DNA of 64,000 nucleotides from Nitrobacter sp051535215 (GCF_051535215.1 NZ_JBPPLY010000005.1:140166-204165); one strand, 5' to 3'; shown: positions 7,839 to 16,716, counted from the stretch's first letter. Numbers and translations are program-made. The notes: generated by a model from the letters alone, not told the origin.

Positions 7839-10800
7839 TCAATGAAAATCGCGCGAGCGCGGCAGGATGCGCACATCGCGCGGATGGCGGGTGCGTTGCG
7901 CGGGATTGTCGGGATGATCGCGACGATCATCGTTGAGCGGCTCGGCCGGTGCAGCCGGCGACGGCAGCGGATGTGAGACAAGCGCGTCGTTCGCCAGATG
8001 CATCAGCTCAGCGGAGCGATCGGTCAGTTTATCCGCGACCAGATGCACGACCTGCTCCGGGCTACTCTGGATAGTGCCCTCCACTTCGATCAGCCGCGCG
8101 CCCATCACCTCCTTGCGATAACGCTCCATGATTTTTGGCCACACCACGATATTGGCGATACCGGTCTCGTCCTCCAGCGTCATGAACACGACGCCCTTGG
8201 AACTGCCCGGCCGCTGCCGCACCAGCACGACACCCACGCATTTGACGCGGCGCTTATCGTTGGCATGCGAGACCTCCGCGCAACTCACCACGCGCTCGCG
8301 AGTGAACATCGCGCGCAAAAACTCCATCGGGTGCCCCTTCAGCGACAGCCGCACGGTCTGATAATCGGCGACCACCTGCTCCGGCAGCGGCATTTCGGGC
8401 AGCGGCGCGGCATGTTCGTCCGGCAGTTCGCGCGCGACGGCGCTTTCGAACAACGGCAGCGGCACATCGTCCGGAAGGCGGCGCACCGCCCACAGCGCCG
8501 CGCGGCGGTCAAACCCGAGCGAGCGGAAGGCATCGGCATCGGCCAGCAGGATCAGCGCGCGCTTCGGCAGTTTCGTATCGCGGGCGAAATCCTCGATGGA
8601 GGTGAAGGACCGGCGTTGCCGCGCGGCGACAATCCGCTCGCCCCAGTCGTCAGATGTCAACGAAGAAGAAGATAACTGTTCTTGAGACGGCGGGTTTGAA
8701 GCCCCAATCCACGCATTGCCTGCTCTCTCCCCCCTTGTGGGGGAAAGGTGAAGAGAGGGGTATCTCAAGCACTGGTCTTGTAGCTTACCCCTCTCCCTGA
8801 CCCTCTCCCACAAGGGGATCGGGAACAACTTTTCATCGGCCACCTGCTGCTTGCCTCTCTCCTCATCCGGATCGACCCACTTGAATCCGTCGATCTGGCG
8901 GAAGCCGAGCCGCACCGCGTGATGCGCGCCCGCGCGCTCCTCCAGAGTGTTCTGCGAATGGCTGAACGAAACATCGATGGGCCGCACCTCGACGCCGTTC
9001 TTTTTGGCATCTCCCACGATCTGCGCCGGCGCATAAAAACCCATCGGCTGCGAATTCAGCAAGGAGCAGCAAAACGCGTCGGGATGGAAATGCTTCAGCC
9101 ACGACGAGACGTAAACAAGTTGCGCAAAGCTCGCCGCATGGCTTTCCGGAAAGCCATAGGAGCCGAATCCCTTGATCTGCTCGAAACAGTTTTTCGCGAA
9201 CACGGGATCGTAGCCGCGCGCGATCATGCTGTTGACCATCTTCTCCTGAAAGGAGCCGATGGTGCCTACGTTGCGGAACGTCGCCATGGCGCGACGTAAC
9301 CCATTCGCCTCTTCCGAGGTGAATTTCGCGGCGACGATGGCGATGCGCATCGCCTGTTCCTGAAACAGCGGCACGCCCAGCGTGCGCTTCAGAACATTCC
9401 GTAGTTCATTCTTGTCGCCGCCTTTCGGATAGGGATAGTCGATCTTGTCGGAATCCATGGCGCGCCGCTTCAGGTAGGGGTGCACCATGTCGCCCTGGAT
9501 CGGGCCGGGACGGACGATGGCGACCTCGATGACGAGATCGTAGAACGTGCGCGGCCTCAAGCGCGGCAGCATGTTCATCTGCGCCCGGCTCTCGACCTGG
9601 AATACGCCGATGGATTCGCCACGACACAGCATATCGTAGACCGGCTTCTCATCCTGCGGGATCGTCGCCAACTCCCATCGCTCACCCTTGTGATCCGCGA
9701 TCAGGTCAAAACATTTGCGGATGCAGGTCAGCATGCCGAGCGCCAGCACGTCGACCTTCATCATCCGTAATGTATCGACATCGTCCTTGTCCCACTCGAT
9801 GAAGGTGCGGTCATCCATCGCCGCATTCCCGATCGGAACGTAAGTGTCGAGCCGGTCCTGCGTCAGCACGTAGCCGCCGATATGCTGCGACAGGTGACGC
9901 GGAAAGCCGATCAACTCGGTGGCGAGTTCGACGGCGCGGCGCACCATCGGGTTTTGCGGATCGAATCCGGCCTGCCTGACCTGCATGTCGCTGACGTCGT
10001 CGCCCCAGCTTCCCCAGACCGTATCCGCGAGCGCCGCCGTCACATCCTCGGTCAGGCCCAGCGCCTTGCCGACATCGCGAATGGCGCTGCGCGGCCGATA
10101 GCGGATGACGGTGGCGATGATCGCGGCGCGGTGACGGCCGTAGCGGCGATAGACATACTGCATGACCTCCTCGCGGCGCGAATGCTCGAAATCGACGTCG
10201 ATATCGGGCGGCTCCAGCCGCTCCTTGGAAATAAAACGTTCGAACAGCAGGTCGACCTTAGTGGGATCGACGGAGGTAATGCCGAGCACGTAACAGACTG
10301 CCGAATTCGCCGCCGAGCCGCGCCCCTGGCACAGGATGTTCTGCGCGCGCGCCCAGTGCACGATGTCATGCACGGTGAGAAAGTAATGGGCGTAGTTGAG
10401 TTCAGCGATCAGGTCCAATTCCTTGCGGAGAACCGTTTTCAGATCTTCATCCGCACCTTCCGGAAAATATTTTTCGACACCTGCCCACGTGAGATCCTCC
10501 AGATGACGCTGCGCCGTCTTGCCCGGCGGCACCGGCTCGTCGGGATACTGGTATTTGAGCTGGTCGAGCGAAAATTCGATGCGCGAGGCGAACGCCACGG
10601 TTTCGGCGATCGCCTCTGGAATATCGCGAAACAGCAGCGCCATCTCATGTACCGGCTTCAGATGCCGCTCGGCGTTGACTTCCAGCTTGCACCCGATGGC
10701 ATCGATGACAGTCTTTTCGCGGATGCAGGTCAGCACATCCTGCAAGGGACGCCGCGCGGAATGATGATACAGCACCTCGTTGGTTGCGAGCAGCGGCACG

Positions 10801-11360
10801 CGCGCGGTGGTCGCGATCCGGTGCAATCGCAGCAGGCGGCGACGGTCGTCGCCGCGATAGAGCAGGCTTGCCGCGAGCCAGACGCCATCCGCGCTGCTCT
10901 GCCGCAATCGCTCCAGCGCTTTAAGCGCGGCCACTGCCTCGAAGCGATGCGGCAACGCCAGCACGAGAAGCTGGCCTTCGGCAAACTCCAGCAAATCATC
11001 CAATGTCAGGTGACATTCGCCCTTCTCCGCCCCCAGCTTGCCTTTGCTGAGCAACTGACAGAGTCGGCCATAAGCATTGCGATCGCTGGGATAGACAAGA
11101 ATGTCTGGCGCCCCATCGATGAACACGAGACGCGAACCGACGAGCAGTCTTGGCTTGTGGTGAACTTTGGGATTTTGCAGCTCGGTATAAGCACGCACCA
11201 CGCCCGCCAGCGTATTGCGATCGGCAATGCCAATCATCGGAAGGCGCAATTCGCTCGCCTGATGCACATATTCCTGCGGATGCGAACCGCCATACAGAAA
11301 CGAGAAGTTGGTCATGATGCCGATTTCGGCAAAGGCCGGACTATCGCGCGGATGCTTCAT
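7839..11360 (-). CDS. dnaE2: Error-prone DNA polymerase DnaE2 (ImuC)
   Basis: 1173 residues. This is the C-family polymerase of the SOS mutasome, which copies past damaged template with ImuA and ImuB. An N-terminal PHP-type domain starts at MTNFSFLYGGSHP (about 16-28). The polymerase core keeps QGRGSAANSAVCYVLG, the two palm aspartates in DIDVDF, and the third in KVDVLAL, so catalysis should be intact. A C-terminal (HhH)2 segment and an OB fold follow (VKCVGVVLVRQRPGSSKGVVFMTL region). It is longer than the usual roughly 1080-1120 residues because of an inserted palindromic repeat at about residues 845-880. Its ATG overlaps the imuB stop by four bases (ATGA), so translation is probably coupled. 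Regulated from the LexA box at 13802-13816. Confidence 0.95.
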   Translation of the reverse strand: MKHPRDSPAFAEIGIMTNFSFLYGGSHPQEYVHQASELRLPMIGIADRNTLAGVVRAYTELQNPKVHHKPRLLVGSRLVFIDGAPDILVYPSDRNAYGRLCQLLSKGKLGAEKGECHLTLDDLLEFAEGQLLVLALPHRFEAVAALKALERLRQSSADGVWLAASLLYRGDDRRRLLRLHRIATTARVPLLATNEVLYHHSARRPLQDVLTCIREKTVIDAIGCKLEVNAERHLKPVHEMALLFRDIPEAIAETVAFASRIEFSLDQLKYQYPDEPVPPGKTAQRHLEDLTWAGVEKYFPEGADEDLKTVLRKELDLIAELNYAHYFLTVHDIVHWARAQNILCQGRGSAANSAVCYVLGITSVDPTKVDLLFERFISKERLEPPDIDVDFEHSRREEVMQYVYRRYGRHRAAIIATVIRYRPRSAIRDVGKALGLTEDVTAALADTVWGSWGDDVSDMQVRQAGFDPQNPMVRRAVELATELIGFPRHLSQHIGGYVLTQDRLDTYVPIGNAAMDDRTFIEWDKDDVDTLRMMKVDVLALGMLTCIRKCFDLIADHKGERWELATIPQDEKPVYDMLCRGESIGVFQVESRAQMNMLPRLRPRTFYDLVIEVAIVRPGPIQGDMVHPYLKRRAMDSDKIDYPYPKGGDKNELRNVLKRTLGVPLFQEQAMRIAIVAAKFTSEEANGLRRAMATFRNVGTIGSFQEKMVNSMIARGYDPVFAKNCFEQIKGFGSYGFPESHAASFAQLVYVSSWLKHFHPDAFCCSLLNSQPMGFYAPAQIVGDAKKNGVEVRPIDVSFSHSQNTLEERAGAHHAVRLGFRQIDGFKWVDPDEERGKQQVADEKLFPIPLWERVRERGKLQDQCLRYPSLHLSPTRGERAGNAWIGASNPPSQEQLSSSSLTSDDWGERIVAARQRRSFTSIEDFARDTKLPKRALILLADADAFRSLGFDRRAALWAVRRLPDDVPLPLFESAVARELPDEHAAPLPEMPLPEQVVADYQTVRLSLKGHPMEFLRAMFTRERVVSCAEVSHANDKRRVKCVGVVLVRQRPGSSKGVVFMTLEDETGIANIVVWPKIMERYRKEVMGARLIEVEGTIQSSPEQVVHLVADKLTDRSAELMHLANDALVSHPLPSPAAPAEPLNDDRRDHPDNPAQRTRHPRDVRILPRSRDFH
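8731..8817. repeat. Palindromic repeat inserted in frame inside dnaE2
   Basis: 87 bp bounded by the exact 11-bp inverted repeat CCCCTTGTGGG/CCCACAAGGGG. A second, imperfect inverted pair lies inside (AGAGAGGGGTA with TACCCCTCTCC). Read in the dnaE2 frame it encodes PLWERVRERG near one end and SPTRGERAG near the other, the translation of a repeat normally found between genes in this group. It keeps the dnaE2 frame open and falls in the linker before the helix-hairpin-helix segment, where extra residues are likely to be tolerated. Confidence 0.85.
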
Positions 11361-13066
11361 GCGAACAGCCCGTGCAGGAACCAGCGGAACGTCTGGACTT
11401 CACGCCCGTAAATTCCTTCGCGATAAAGCCAATAACGTACGCCTTCCCTATCCTCGGCACGAAAATAATCACGCGTCAGCGTGCTGCTGTCGGCGCGGGC
11501 GACTGCCACCTCGCCCTGTGGCGGATGCAGGCGCATGAATTCATCGTCAGGTTCAGGCGACAAGGACTGCTCGCAGCGATTCCACCATTCCATGGCGATG
11601 CGTTCGGGTCCTTCGACGTGTGCAATGAGACACTGGCGATGACGCCATTTGAACTGCGCCGGCGGTCCATCCGGAAACATCGCCGTCACATCGATCGGCT
11701 CCGGTGGCGCAAACATGCGCAGCGGCCGCAGCGGCGGCTCACCCTCGATACGCTCCAACCATTCGGCACGCATGGCCGCCGCAAGATGCTGTTGCGCCGG
11801 CACCGGGAGCGACGCGCGCTCCGGAATGTGGGTGTTCTGCGGCAGGTGCACGACGACGCGATGACTGCCGATGCGGGCGGCAAGACGATCGACCAGCGCC
11901 GCCACCTCGTCATTGTCCCTGACATGTGTGTCGAGGTCGCGCTGCTCCTGTATCACGAGATCGGTCCGGACGGCGGACAGCCGCACCATATCGAAACCGA
12001 AGCCGGGGTCGAGCGGATCGGCCAACGCGTCGAGCCGCTCGCGGAACAAACGATCGATGGTCTCGCCGCGCGTGACCGGACGTCCGGTCTCGACAGCAAT
12101 GACGCGCACCGCGCCGTCGGTGCGGAAAAAACCTGCTTCCAGCCGCCGCGCTCCCTTGCCCTGTTTTTCCATCGCGGCGATGAGCGTGCGCGCAAGGCTC
12201 GCCAGCGTCATCGCGATCGCGCCGTCGGTGGCGATCGGCTCGGCGAAGCGTTTCTCGACGATAAAATCCGGCAGCGGCTTGCGCGGGTTGATCGGCGCGT
12301 CGCTTTGCCCCAGCGTCTGTTCCAGAAGCACAGTGAAAGTCGATCCGAACCGCGCCGCGATCTCGTGGCGGCCGCGCGCGGCGACATCGCCGATGGTTTT
12401 CAGCCCGGCGCGGCGCAGCCCGCGCGTGATCGCATCATCCGCGCCGAGCGTGAACACCGGCAGCGCCGCAACCGCTCGGGCCTCCTTGCCGGGCGCAACG
12501 ATCCGGCCATGGGTATGACGCGTCAGCGCCCGCGCGCAGGCCGGCGTGCCGGCGATCGCCGCGCTGACGACAAAACCCTGCCGCGTCAGCGCGCCGCACA
12601 GCGCATTCATCAGCGCCGCCTCGCCGCCGAACAGATGCGCGCAGCCGGTGATGTCCAGAAGCAGACCCTGCGGCGGATCGAGCGCCACCAGCGGCGTGAA
12701 GCGGTCGCACCAGTCGGCGATATCGTTCAGGATTTTGGCGTCGGCCATCTCATCGGCGTCGAACACGTCGATGCCGGGGCAGATCGCGCGGGCATTGGCC
12801 AGCGGCAACCCGACCGCGAGACCGATCCGCGCGGCCGCGTCATCCAGCGCGGCGATGACCAGCGCGTTGTTCTGTTTGGCGACGACGATGCGGGGAAATC
12901 TCTTCTCCATAATGGTCGGGCTTAATTGCGAACCACGACAGGCTTCAACCAGTCCGTCGGAGCGCAACAACTCGCGCACGATCCGGTCGGTCGGCAGACG
13001 CGGAAGCCACAGGCTGAGGATGCGTCTGCGCGCCACGGATCGAGACGTCACGGAAGAGGCACTCAT
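11357..13066 (-). CDS. imuB: ImuB, inactive Y-family polymerase homologue of the SOS mutasome
   Basis: 569 residues from the ATG at 13066 (MSASSV...RRILSLWLPRLPTDR); the longer frame to 13132 adds an unsupported tail. ImuB proteins resemble DinB-type polymerases but lack the catalytic carboxylates. Here the position of the usual SxDE motif reads LLDITGCAHLFGGE, and the N-terminal metal-binding Asp is missing from SLWLPRLPTD. ImuB acts as the hub linking ImuA, DnaE2 and the sliding clamp. The start lies inside the end of imuA (122-base overlap) and the end overlaps the dnaE2 start by four bases, so the three genes form one operon. Confidence 0.9.
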   Translation of the reverse strand: MSASSVTSRSVARRRILSLWLPRLPTDRIVRELLRSDGLVEACRGSQLSPTIMEKRFPRIVVAKQNNALVIAALDDAAARIGLAVGLPLANARAICPGIDVFDADEMADAKILNDIADWCDRFTPLVALDPPQGLLLDITGCAHLFGGEAALMNALCGALTRQGFVVSAAIAGTPACARALTRHTHGRIVAPGKEARAVAALPVFTLGADDAITRGLRRAGLKTIGDVAARGRHEIAARFGSTFTVLLEQTLGQSDAPINPRKPLPDFIVEKRFAEPIATDGAIAMTLASLARTLIAAMEKQGKGARRLEAGFFRTDGAVRVIAVETGRPVTRGETIDRLFRERLDALADPLDPGFGFDMVRLSAVRTDLVIQEQRDLDTHVRDNDEVAALVDRLAARIGSHRVVVHLPQNTHIPERASLPVPAQQHLAAAMRAEWLERIEGEPPLRPLRMFAPPEPIDVTAMFPDGPPAQFKWRHRQCLIAHVEGPERIAMEWWNRCEQSLSPEPDDEFMRLHPPQGEVAVARADSSTLTRDYFRAEDREGVRYWLYREGIYGREVQTFRWFLHGLFA

Positions 13067-13757
13067 CACATTTCCACTCCATGATCCATTGGCCGGTCTG
13101 GCCATGACGGTTGCGGACAAGCCGCGTCTCAAGCACGGGTGCGCCCCATGCCTGCCACGCCTCGCATGGCGGCGAGCGCGCCGGGCGCACGATCCATCGT
13201 GTCTCCGCCGTCGAAGGCAATAGCGTTGCAGCCACCCGCAGCAGCAGCCCGGTGACTCCGGAGGCCCGCGCCGCCAGCGTCAGCCTGCGGCTCGCGACGA
13301 GATCGAGCAGACGCGTCTCGCCCCATATCTCCATGACCACGGCGCCGAGCGCATCGCAGGCCAGCGCATCGGCCGCCGTCCGCAACGCGTTCTCCACATC
13401 TGATGCATGGACCGTCACCAACAGACACGGATCGAGACCGAGTTCGCGCCATCCGCGCATCGACAGCGCACCGGATTCGCGCGCGGCAAAATCCTGCCGT
13501 ACCCAGAGCAGCGGCCGGTTTGCGCATACCCGCTGCGCAAGGCCCGCGATGAAGCCGCTCGCCGCCGCGCTGTGTCGTCCTTCCGCGAACACCTCATGCA
13601 TCGCGCCACGCGCCAGCCCACCCTGCAGCACGGCATCCGCCTCTTCATGACCGAGCGCGGCCCGGCCCGGCATTCCGCCGCCGCGACCGGCCTCGATGCG
13701 CGCGATGCGGTCGCGCAGACGCGCAAGCGTCTCTGCGCTGCTTCGGTTTCCAGTCAT
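12945..13757 (-). CDS. imuA: ImuA, RecA/SulA-like protein of the SOS mutasome
   Basis: 270 residues, matching the usual 240-270. It is a RecA-like fold lacking a full Walker A motif. The motif-rich middle reads GFIAGLAQRVCANRPLLWVRQD and LDPCLLVTVHASDVENALRTAADAL. ImuA works with ImuB and DnaE2 in induced mutagenesis. It is the first gene of the operon, with the SOS box about 45 bases upstream of its ATG. The C-terminal 40 residues overlap the 5' end of imuB in another frame. The last part (PVASASADRPDRARV) is a conserved-looking tail in this group, which supports the full length. Confidence 0.9.
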   Translation of the reverse strand: MTGNRSSAETLARLRDRIARIEAGRGGGMPGRAALGHEEADAVLQGGLARGAMHEVFAEGRHSAAASGFIAGLAQRVCANRPLLWVRQDFAARESGALSMRGWRELGLDPCLLVTVHASDVENALRTAADALACDALGAVVMEIWGETRLLDLVASRRLTLAARASGVTGLLLRVAATLLPSTAETRWIVRPARSPPCEAWQAWGAPVLETRLVRNRHGQTGQWIMEWKCDECLFRDVSIRGAQTHPQPVASASADRPDRARVVALRRTG

Positions 13758-13801
13758 GATCGCAATCCGCTCGTGACAATGAACTCGCGGCGGAGTAAAT
13801 T

Positions 13802-13816
13802 GTTCCCGTTATGTTC
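13802..13816. promoter_or_regulatory. LexA (SOS) box
   Basis: GTTC-N7-GTTC with half sites at 13802-13805 and 13813-13816 matches the alphaproteobacterial LexA consensus exactly. It lies 45 bases upstream of imuA on the minus strand and about 147 bases upstream of the divergent uracil-DNA glycosylase start. LexA bound here would repress the mutasome operon until DNA damage. Control of the divergent gene is possible but less certain. Confidence 0.88.
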
Positions 13817-13962
13817 TATAATAAGCTTATCAGGCAACCGGGAGTCAACCAGCTTTTCGCGCACGATTTTTGCTTACGAATCCAAAGGCATCAAAGGAAC
13901 GCCGGTCAGCGCCGGGCATTGCCTCAGAGGTTTCAGTGACAAACCCGACAGCGGAGACGCCC

Positions 13963-14577
13963 ATGACCGCCTCGCCTCTCTCCCTGCCGCGTCTGCGCGA
14001 AGAAGCCGCCGGATGCCGCGCCTGTCCTCTCTGGAAGAACGCGACGCAGACCGTGTTCGGCGAAGGACCGGCGCCCGCGCCGATCATGCTGGTGGGCGAG
14101 CAGCCCGGCGACAAGGAAGACCTCGCGGGGAAACCCTTCGTCGGACCCGCCGGCCAGATGCTCGACCGCGCGCTGAAAGAAGCCGGCATCGATCGCGGAA
14201 AGGTCTACGTGACGAACGCTGTGAAGCATTTCAAGTTCGTGCCGCGCGGCAAGGTCCGGCTGCACCAGAAACCCAACACGGCTGAGATCAGAGCCTGCCG
14301 CCAGTGGTATGAACGCGAACTCGCCACCGTCAATCCCACGCTCGTGGTGGCGATGGGCGCGACCGCAGCGCAAAGCGTTTTCGGCAAGATCACGCCGATC
14401 AATAAGAACCGCGGTCGGCTGATCGAGACGAACGACGGGCACAAGGCGCTGGTGACGGTCCACCCGTCCTATCTCCTGCGGCTGCCGGAGGAGGACGCGA
14501 GAGCGCGCGAATATGAACGTTTTGTCGATGACCTGAAAATCGCCGCAACGCAACTGCGCCGCGACAAGGCGGCGTGA
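13963..14577 (+). CDS. UdgX-like uracil-DNA glycosylase/uracil-DNA binding protein
   Basis: 204 residues from the ATG at 13963 (GCGGAGA ribosome site). It is a UDG-superfamily protein. Motif A reads GEQPGD (45-50), followed by AGKPFVGPAGQ as in UdgX and family 4. The UdgX-specific loop is present as KVRLH (97-101), whose His101 corresponds to the histidine that forms a covalent bond with DNA after uracil excision in Mycobacterium UdgX. Motif B is HPSYLLR (167-173). Cysteines at 18, 21 and 112 fit an iron-sulfur cluster, but I see no fourth cysteine. It is divergent from imuA across the LexA box. The in-frame start at 13870 lacks support. Confidence 0.85.
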   Translation: MTASPLSLPRLREEAAGCRACPLWKNATQTVFGEGPAPAPIMLVGEQPGDKEDLAGKPFVGPAGQMLDRALKEAGIDRGKVYVTNAVKHFKFVPRGKVRLHQKPNTAEIRACRQWYERELATVNPTLVVAMGATAAQSVFGKITPINKNRGRLIETNDGHKALVTVHPSYLLRLPEEDARAREYERFVDDLKIAATQLRRDKAA

Positions 14578-14603
14578 AGCAGATCGACCCGTCATCGGCA
14601 GCC

Positions 14604-14706
14604 CTAGAGTCTTTCACCGTTTCATGGAAACAGTGAAAGACTCTAGGCTCTTGATTTGACCGTTTTCTTCACGCGAACCGGTTTCCACTTCGCTCGAAAA
14701 CGCTAT
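14604..14706. repeat. Intergenic hairpin repeat (family of four loci)
   Basis: It starts with a perfect stem CTAGAGTCTTTCAC/GTGAAAGACTCTAG (14604-14617 with 14633-14646). The family tail follows: CTTGATTTGACCGTTTTCTTC, CGCGAACCGGTTTCCAC and TTCGCTCGAAAACGC. Related units occur near 19.4, 27.0-27.3 and 62.4 kb. It sits between the convergent glycosylase and DUF892 genes, where the hairpin could terminate both transcripts. Confidence 0.8.
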
Positions 14707-14734
14707 AGCCGCCGATGACGGACTTCTCGAAAAA

Positions 14735-15232
14735 TCAGGCAGCCAACGCCTCGGAGTTGACACCGGCTTCGGCCAGCGCCGTCAGATCCTTGTCGGTCTT
14801 GCGCTCCTGCTGCAGCGTTTCATCGATCAGCTTGACGGCGTCCTTCATGCCAAGCCGGACCGCCCACGCCTTCATGGTTCCGTAGCGCGCCATCTCGTAA
14901 TGTTCCACCGCCTGCGCCGCGGCGAGCAGCCCAGCGTCCAGCGCCTCGGTGCCCTTGTATTCTTCCATGACTTCCTTCCCCTCCTCAAGAAGGCCGAGGA
15001 TGGCATCGCAGGTCTTGCCCTTGGCCGGCTTTTCGATCAGTTCGAAAATACGTTCCAGGCGCTCGACCTGGCCTTCGGTCTCGTCATGGTGTTTTTCGAA
15101 GGCTGCCCGCAGTTTGTCGGATGTCGCCGCCTTCGCCATCTTGGGCAGCGCTTTCAGGATCTGCTTTTCGGCGAAGTAGATGTCCTTGAGCTGATCAAGG
15201 AACAGGTCGTGAAGGTCCTTCTCTTTCGTCAT
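14735..15232 (-). CDS. DUF892 (YciE/YciF) ferritin-like protein
   Basis: 165 residues, the family size. An all-helical ferritin-like fold is indicated by repeated Glu/His helices: FLDQLKDIYFAEKQILKAL at about 11-29, EKHHDETEGQVERLERIF at about 46-63, and QAVEHYEMARYGTM at about 108-121, which would carry the di-metal ligands. Proteins of this family are induced in general stress; a ferroxidase-like or damage-protection role is proposed but not proven. A GAGG ribosome site precedes the ATG. A consensus sigma-EcfG promoter lies 40-64 bases upstream, which fits a general-stress gene. Confidence 0.85.
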   Translation of the reverse strand: MTKEKDLHDLFLDQLKDIYFAEKQILKALPKMAKAATSDKLRAAFEKHHDETEGQVERLERIFELIEKPAKGKTCDAILGLLEEGKEVMEEYKGTEALDAGLLAAAQAVEHYEMARYGTMKAWAVRLGMKDAVKLIDETLQQERKTDKDLTALAEAGVNSEALAA

Positions 15233-15271
15233 TGTAGCCTCGCGCGGTTGGAGGGGAAATTCCCGCTTCCT

Positions 15272-15296
15272 AACGCGACGTGAGGGGCTATGTTCC
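15272..15296 (-). promoter_or_regulatory. Sigma-EcfG promoter of the DUF892 gene
   Basis: On the minus strand the sequence reads GGAAC, then exactly 16 bases, then CGTT. This matches the GGAAC-N16/17-CGTT consensus of the alphaproteobacterial general stress sigma factor. The -10 element ends 40 bases before the ATG at 15232, leaving a leader of about 30 bases. Confidence 0.8.
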
Positions 15297-15319
15297 TGGA
15301 GCCTTGCAATAGCGATCCC

Positions 15320-16492
15320 TCAGGCAGCGAGCATGTTCTCGACCAGCCTGATCCAGTACGAGGTGCCGTAGACGATGGCATCGTCGTTGAAGTTGTAGGC
15401 TGGATGATGCAGGCCCGCGCTGTCGCCATTGCCGACAAAGATGAAAGCGCCGGGCCGGGCTTCCAGCATGTAGGCGAAATCCTCCGCGCCCATCATCGGC
15501 GGGGTCTCATGCACGTTGCTTTCGCCGGCGATTTCCCTCGCGACCTTCATCGCCGTTTCGGTCTGCCGGACGTGATTGACCGTGACCGGATAGCCGCGCC
15601 CGAACCTGACATCGATCCTCGTTCCGGTCGTCAGCGCCACGCCGGCGGCAACCTCGCGTATCCGCTTCTCCATCTGGTCGCGCACGTCGGCCTTCAGGGT
15701 TCGGACGGTCCCGCCGAGTTCGACGGTCTGCGGAATCACGTTGCGGGTGTTGCCGGCATGGAACTCGCACACCGAGATGACCGCCGATTCCAGCGGATCG
15801 ACGTTACGCGACACGATCGATTGCAGGGCGACGACAAGCTGCGATCCGGCCAGCACCGGATCGATGCAGAGATGCGGCCGCGCAGCGTGGCCGCCATGAC
15901 CCTCGATCCGGAAATCGACGGCATCGGTCGCCGCCATGATCGGGCCCGGCCGGATGGCGAAGGAACCGAGCGGGACGCCCGGAAGGTTATGCATGCCGTA
16001 GACCTGATCGATCCTGAAACGGTCCATCAAACCGTCCTTGATCATCGCAGCAGCACCGGCGCCGCCCTCCTCGGCCGGCTGGAAGATCACGACGGCCTCG
16101 CCGGCGAAATTCCGCGTCTCCGCGAGATAGCGCGCGGCGCCGAGCAGCATCGCGGTGTGGCCGTCATGGCCGCAGGCGTGCATCTTGCCGGGCGTCTTCG
16201 AGGCGTAAGGCAGGTTGGTTTCCTCGTGAATCGGCAGCGCATCCATGTCGGCGCGCAGGCCGATCACCCCGACCGCACCATCGGCGGCAGGCTTCCTGCC
16301 CTTGATGACGCCGACGACGCCGGTCCGGCCGAGCCCGGTCGCAACCTCGTCGCAGCCGAACTCCCGCAAGCGGTCCGCCACGAACGCCGCGGTGCGGCGC
16401 ACGTCGTACAGCAGTTCCGGATGCTCGTGGATGTCCCGACGCCAGTCGGCGATATCGGATTGCAGATCGGCAACGCGGTTGACGATGGGCAT
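15320..16492 (-). CDS. M20 family metallo-amidohydrolase (hippurate hydrolase-like)
   Basis: 390 residues, the usual size. It would hydrolyse an N-acyl amino acid or related amide in the cytosol with two metal ions. Metal-binding and catalytic signatures are in order: HACGHDGH (about 105-112), PAEEGGAGA (about 139-147), the dimerisation/catalytic histidine HGGHAARPH (about 197-205), and GAEDFAYML near 351. The closest named activities are hippurate hydrolase and N-acyl-L-amino acid amidohydrolase; sequence alone does not fix the acyl group. It is separated from the DUF892 gene by that gene's promoter and is therefore its own unit. Confidence 0.85.
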   Translation of the reverse strand: MPIVNRVADLQSDIADWRRDIHEHPELLYDVRRTAAFVADRLREFGCDEVATGLGRTGVVGVIKGRKPAADGAVGVIGLRADMDALPIHEETNLPYASKTPGKMHACGHDGHTAMLLGAARYLAETRNFAGEAVVIFQPAEEGGAGAAAMIKDGLMDRFRIDQVYGMHNLPGVPLGSFAIRPGPIMAATDAVDFRIEGHGGHAARPHLCIDPVLAGSQLVVALQSIVSRNVDPLESAVISVCEFHAGNTRNVIPQTVELGGTVRTLKADVRDQMEKRIREVAAGVALTTGTRIDVRFGRGYPVTVNHVRQTETAMKVAREIAGESNVHETPPMMGAEDFAYMLEARPGAFIFVGNGDSAGLHHPAYNFNDDAIVYGTSYWIRLVENMLAA

Positions 16493-16716
16493 GGCGGGGT
16501 TCCGGTCGGTCGGGACTGAATTTGATCTGTTACCTTATTACCATGACGCGATGAGCGGCCCAATACGCCGATTTTGCAGCGATCAATGCCGCCTGCCATG
16601 GGCTTTCCAAGTCGCCGGTAACCGTTTCGTCATCGCGCCCGATGCAGGCGCGGGAATAAATCTGCATGTTCCCCGATCAGGTCTGCATGCCCAACGACGG
16701 GCGTGGGAGATTTCTG

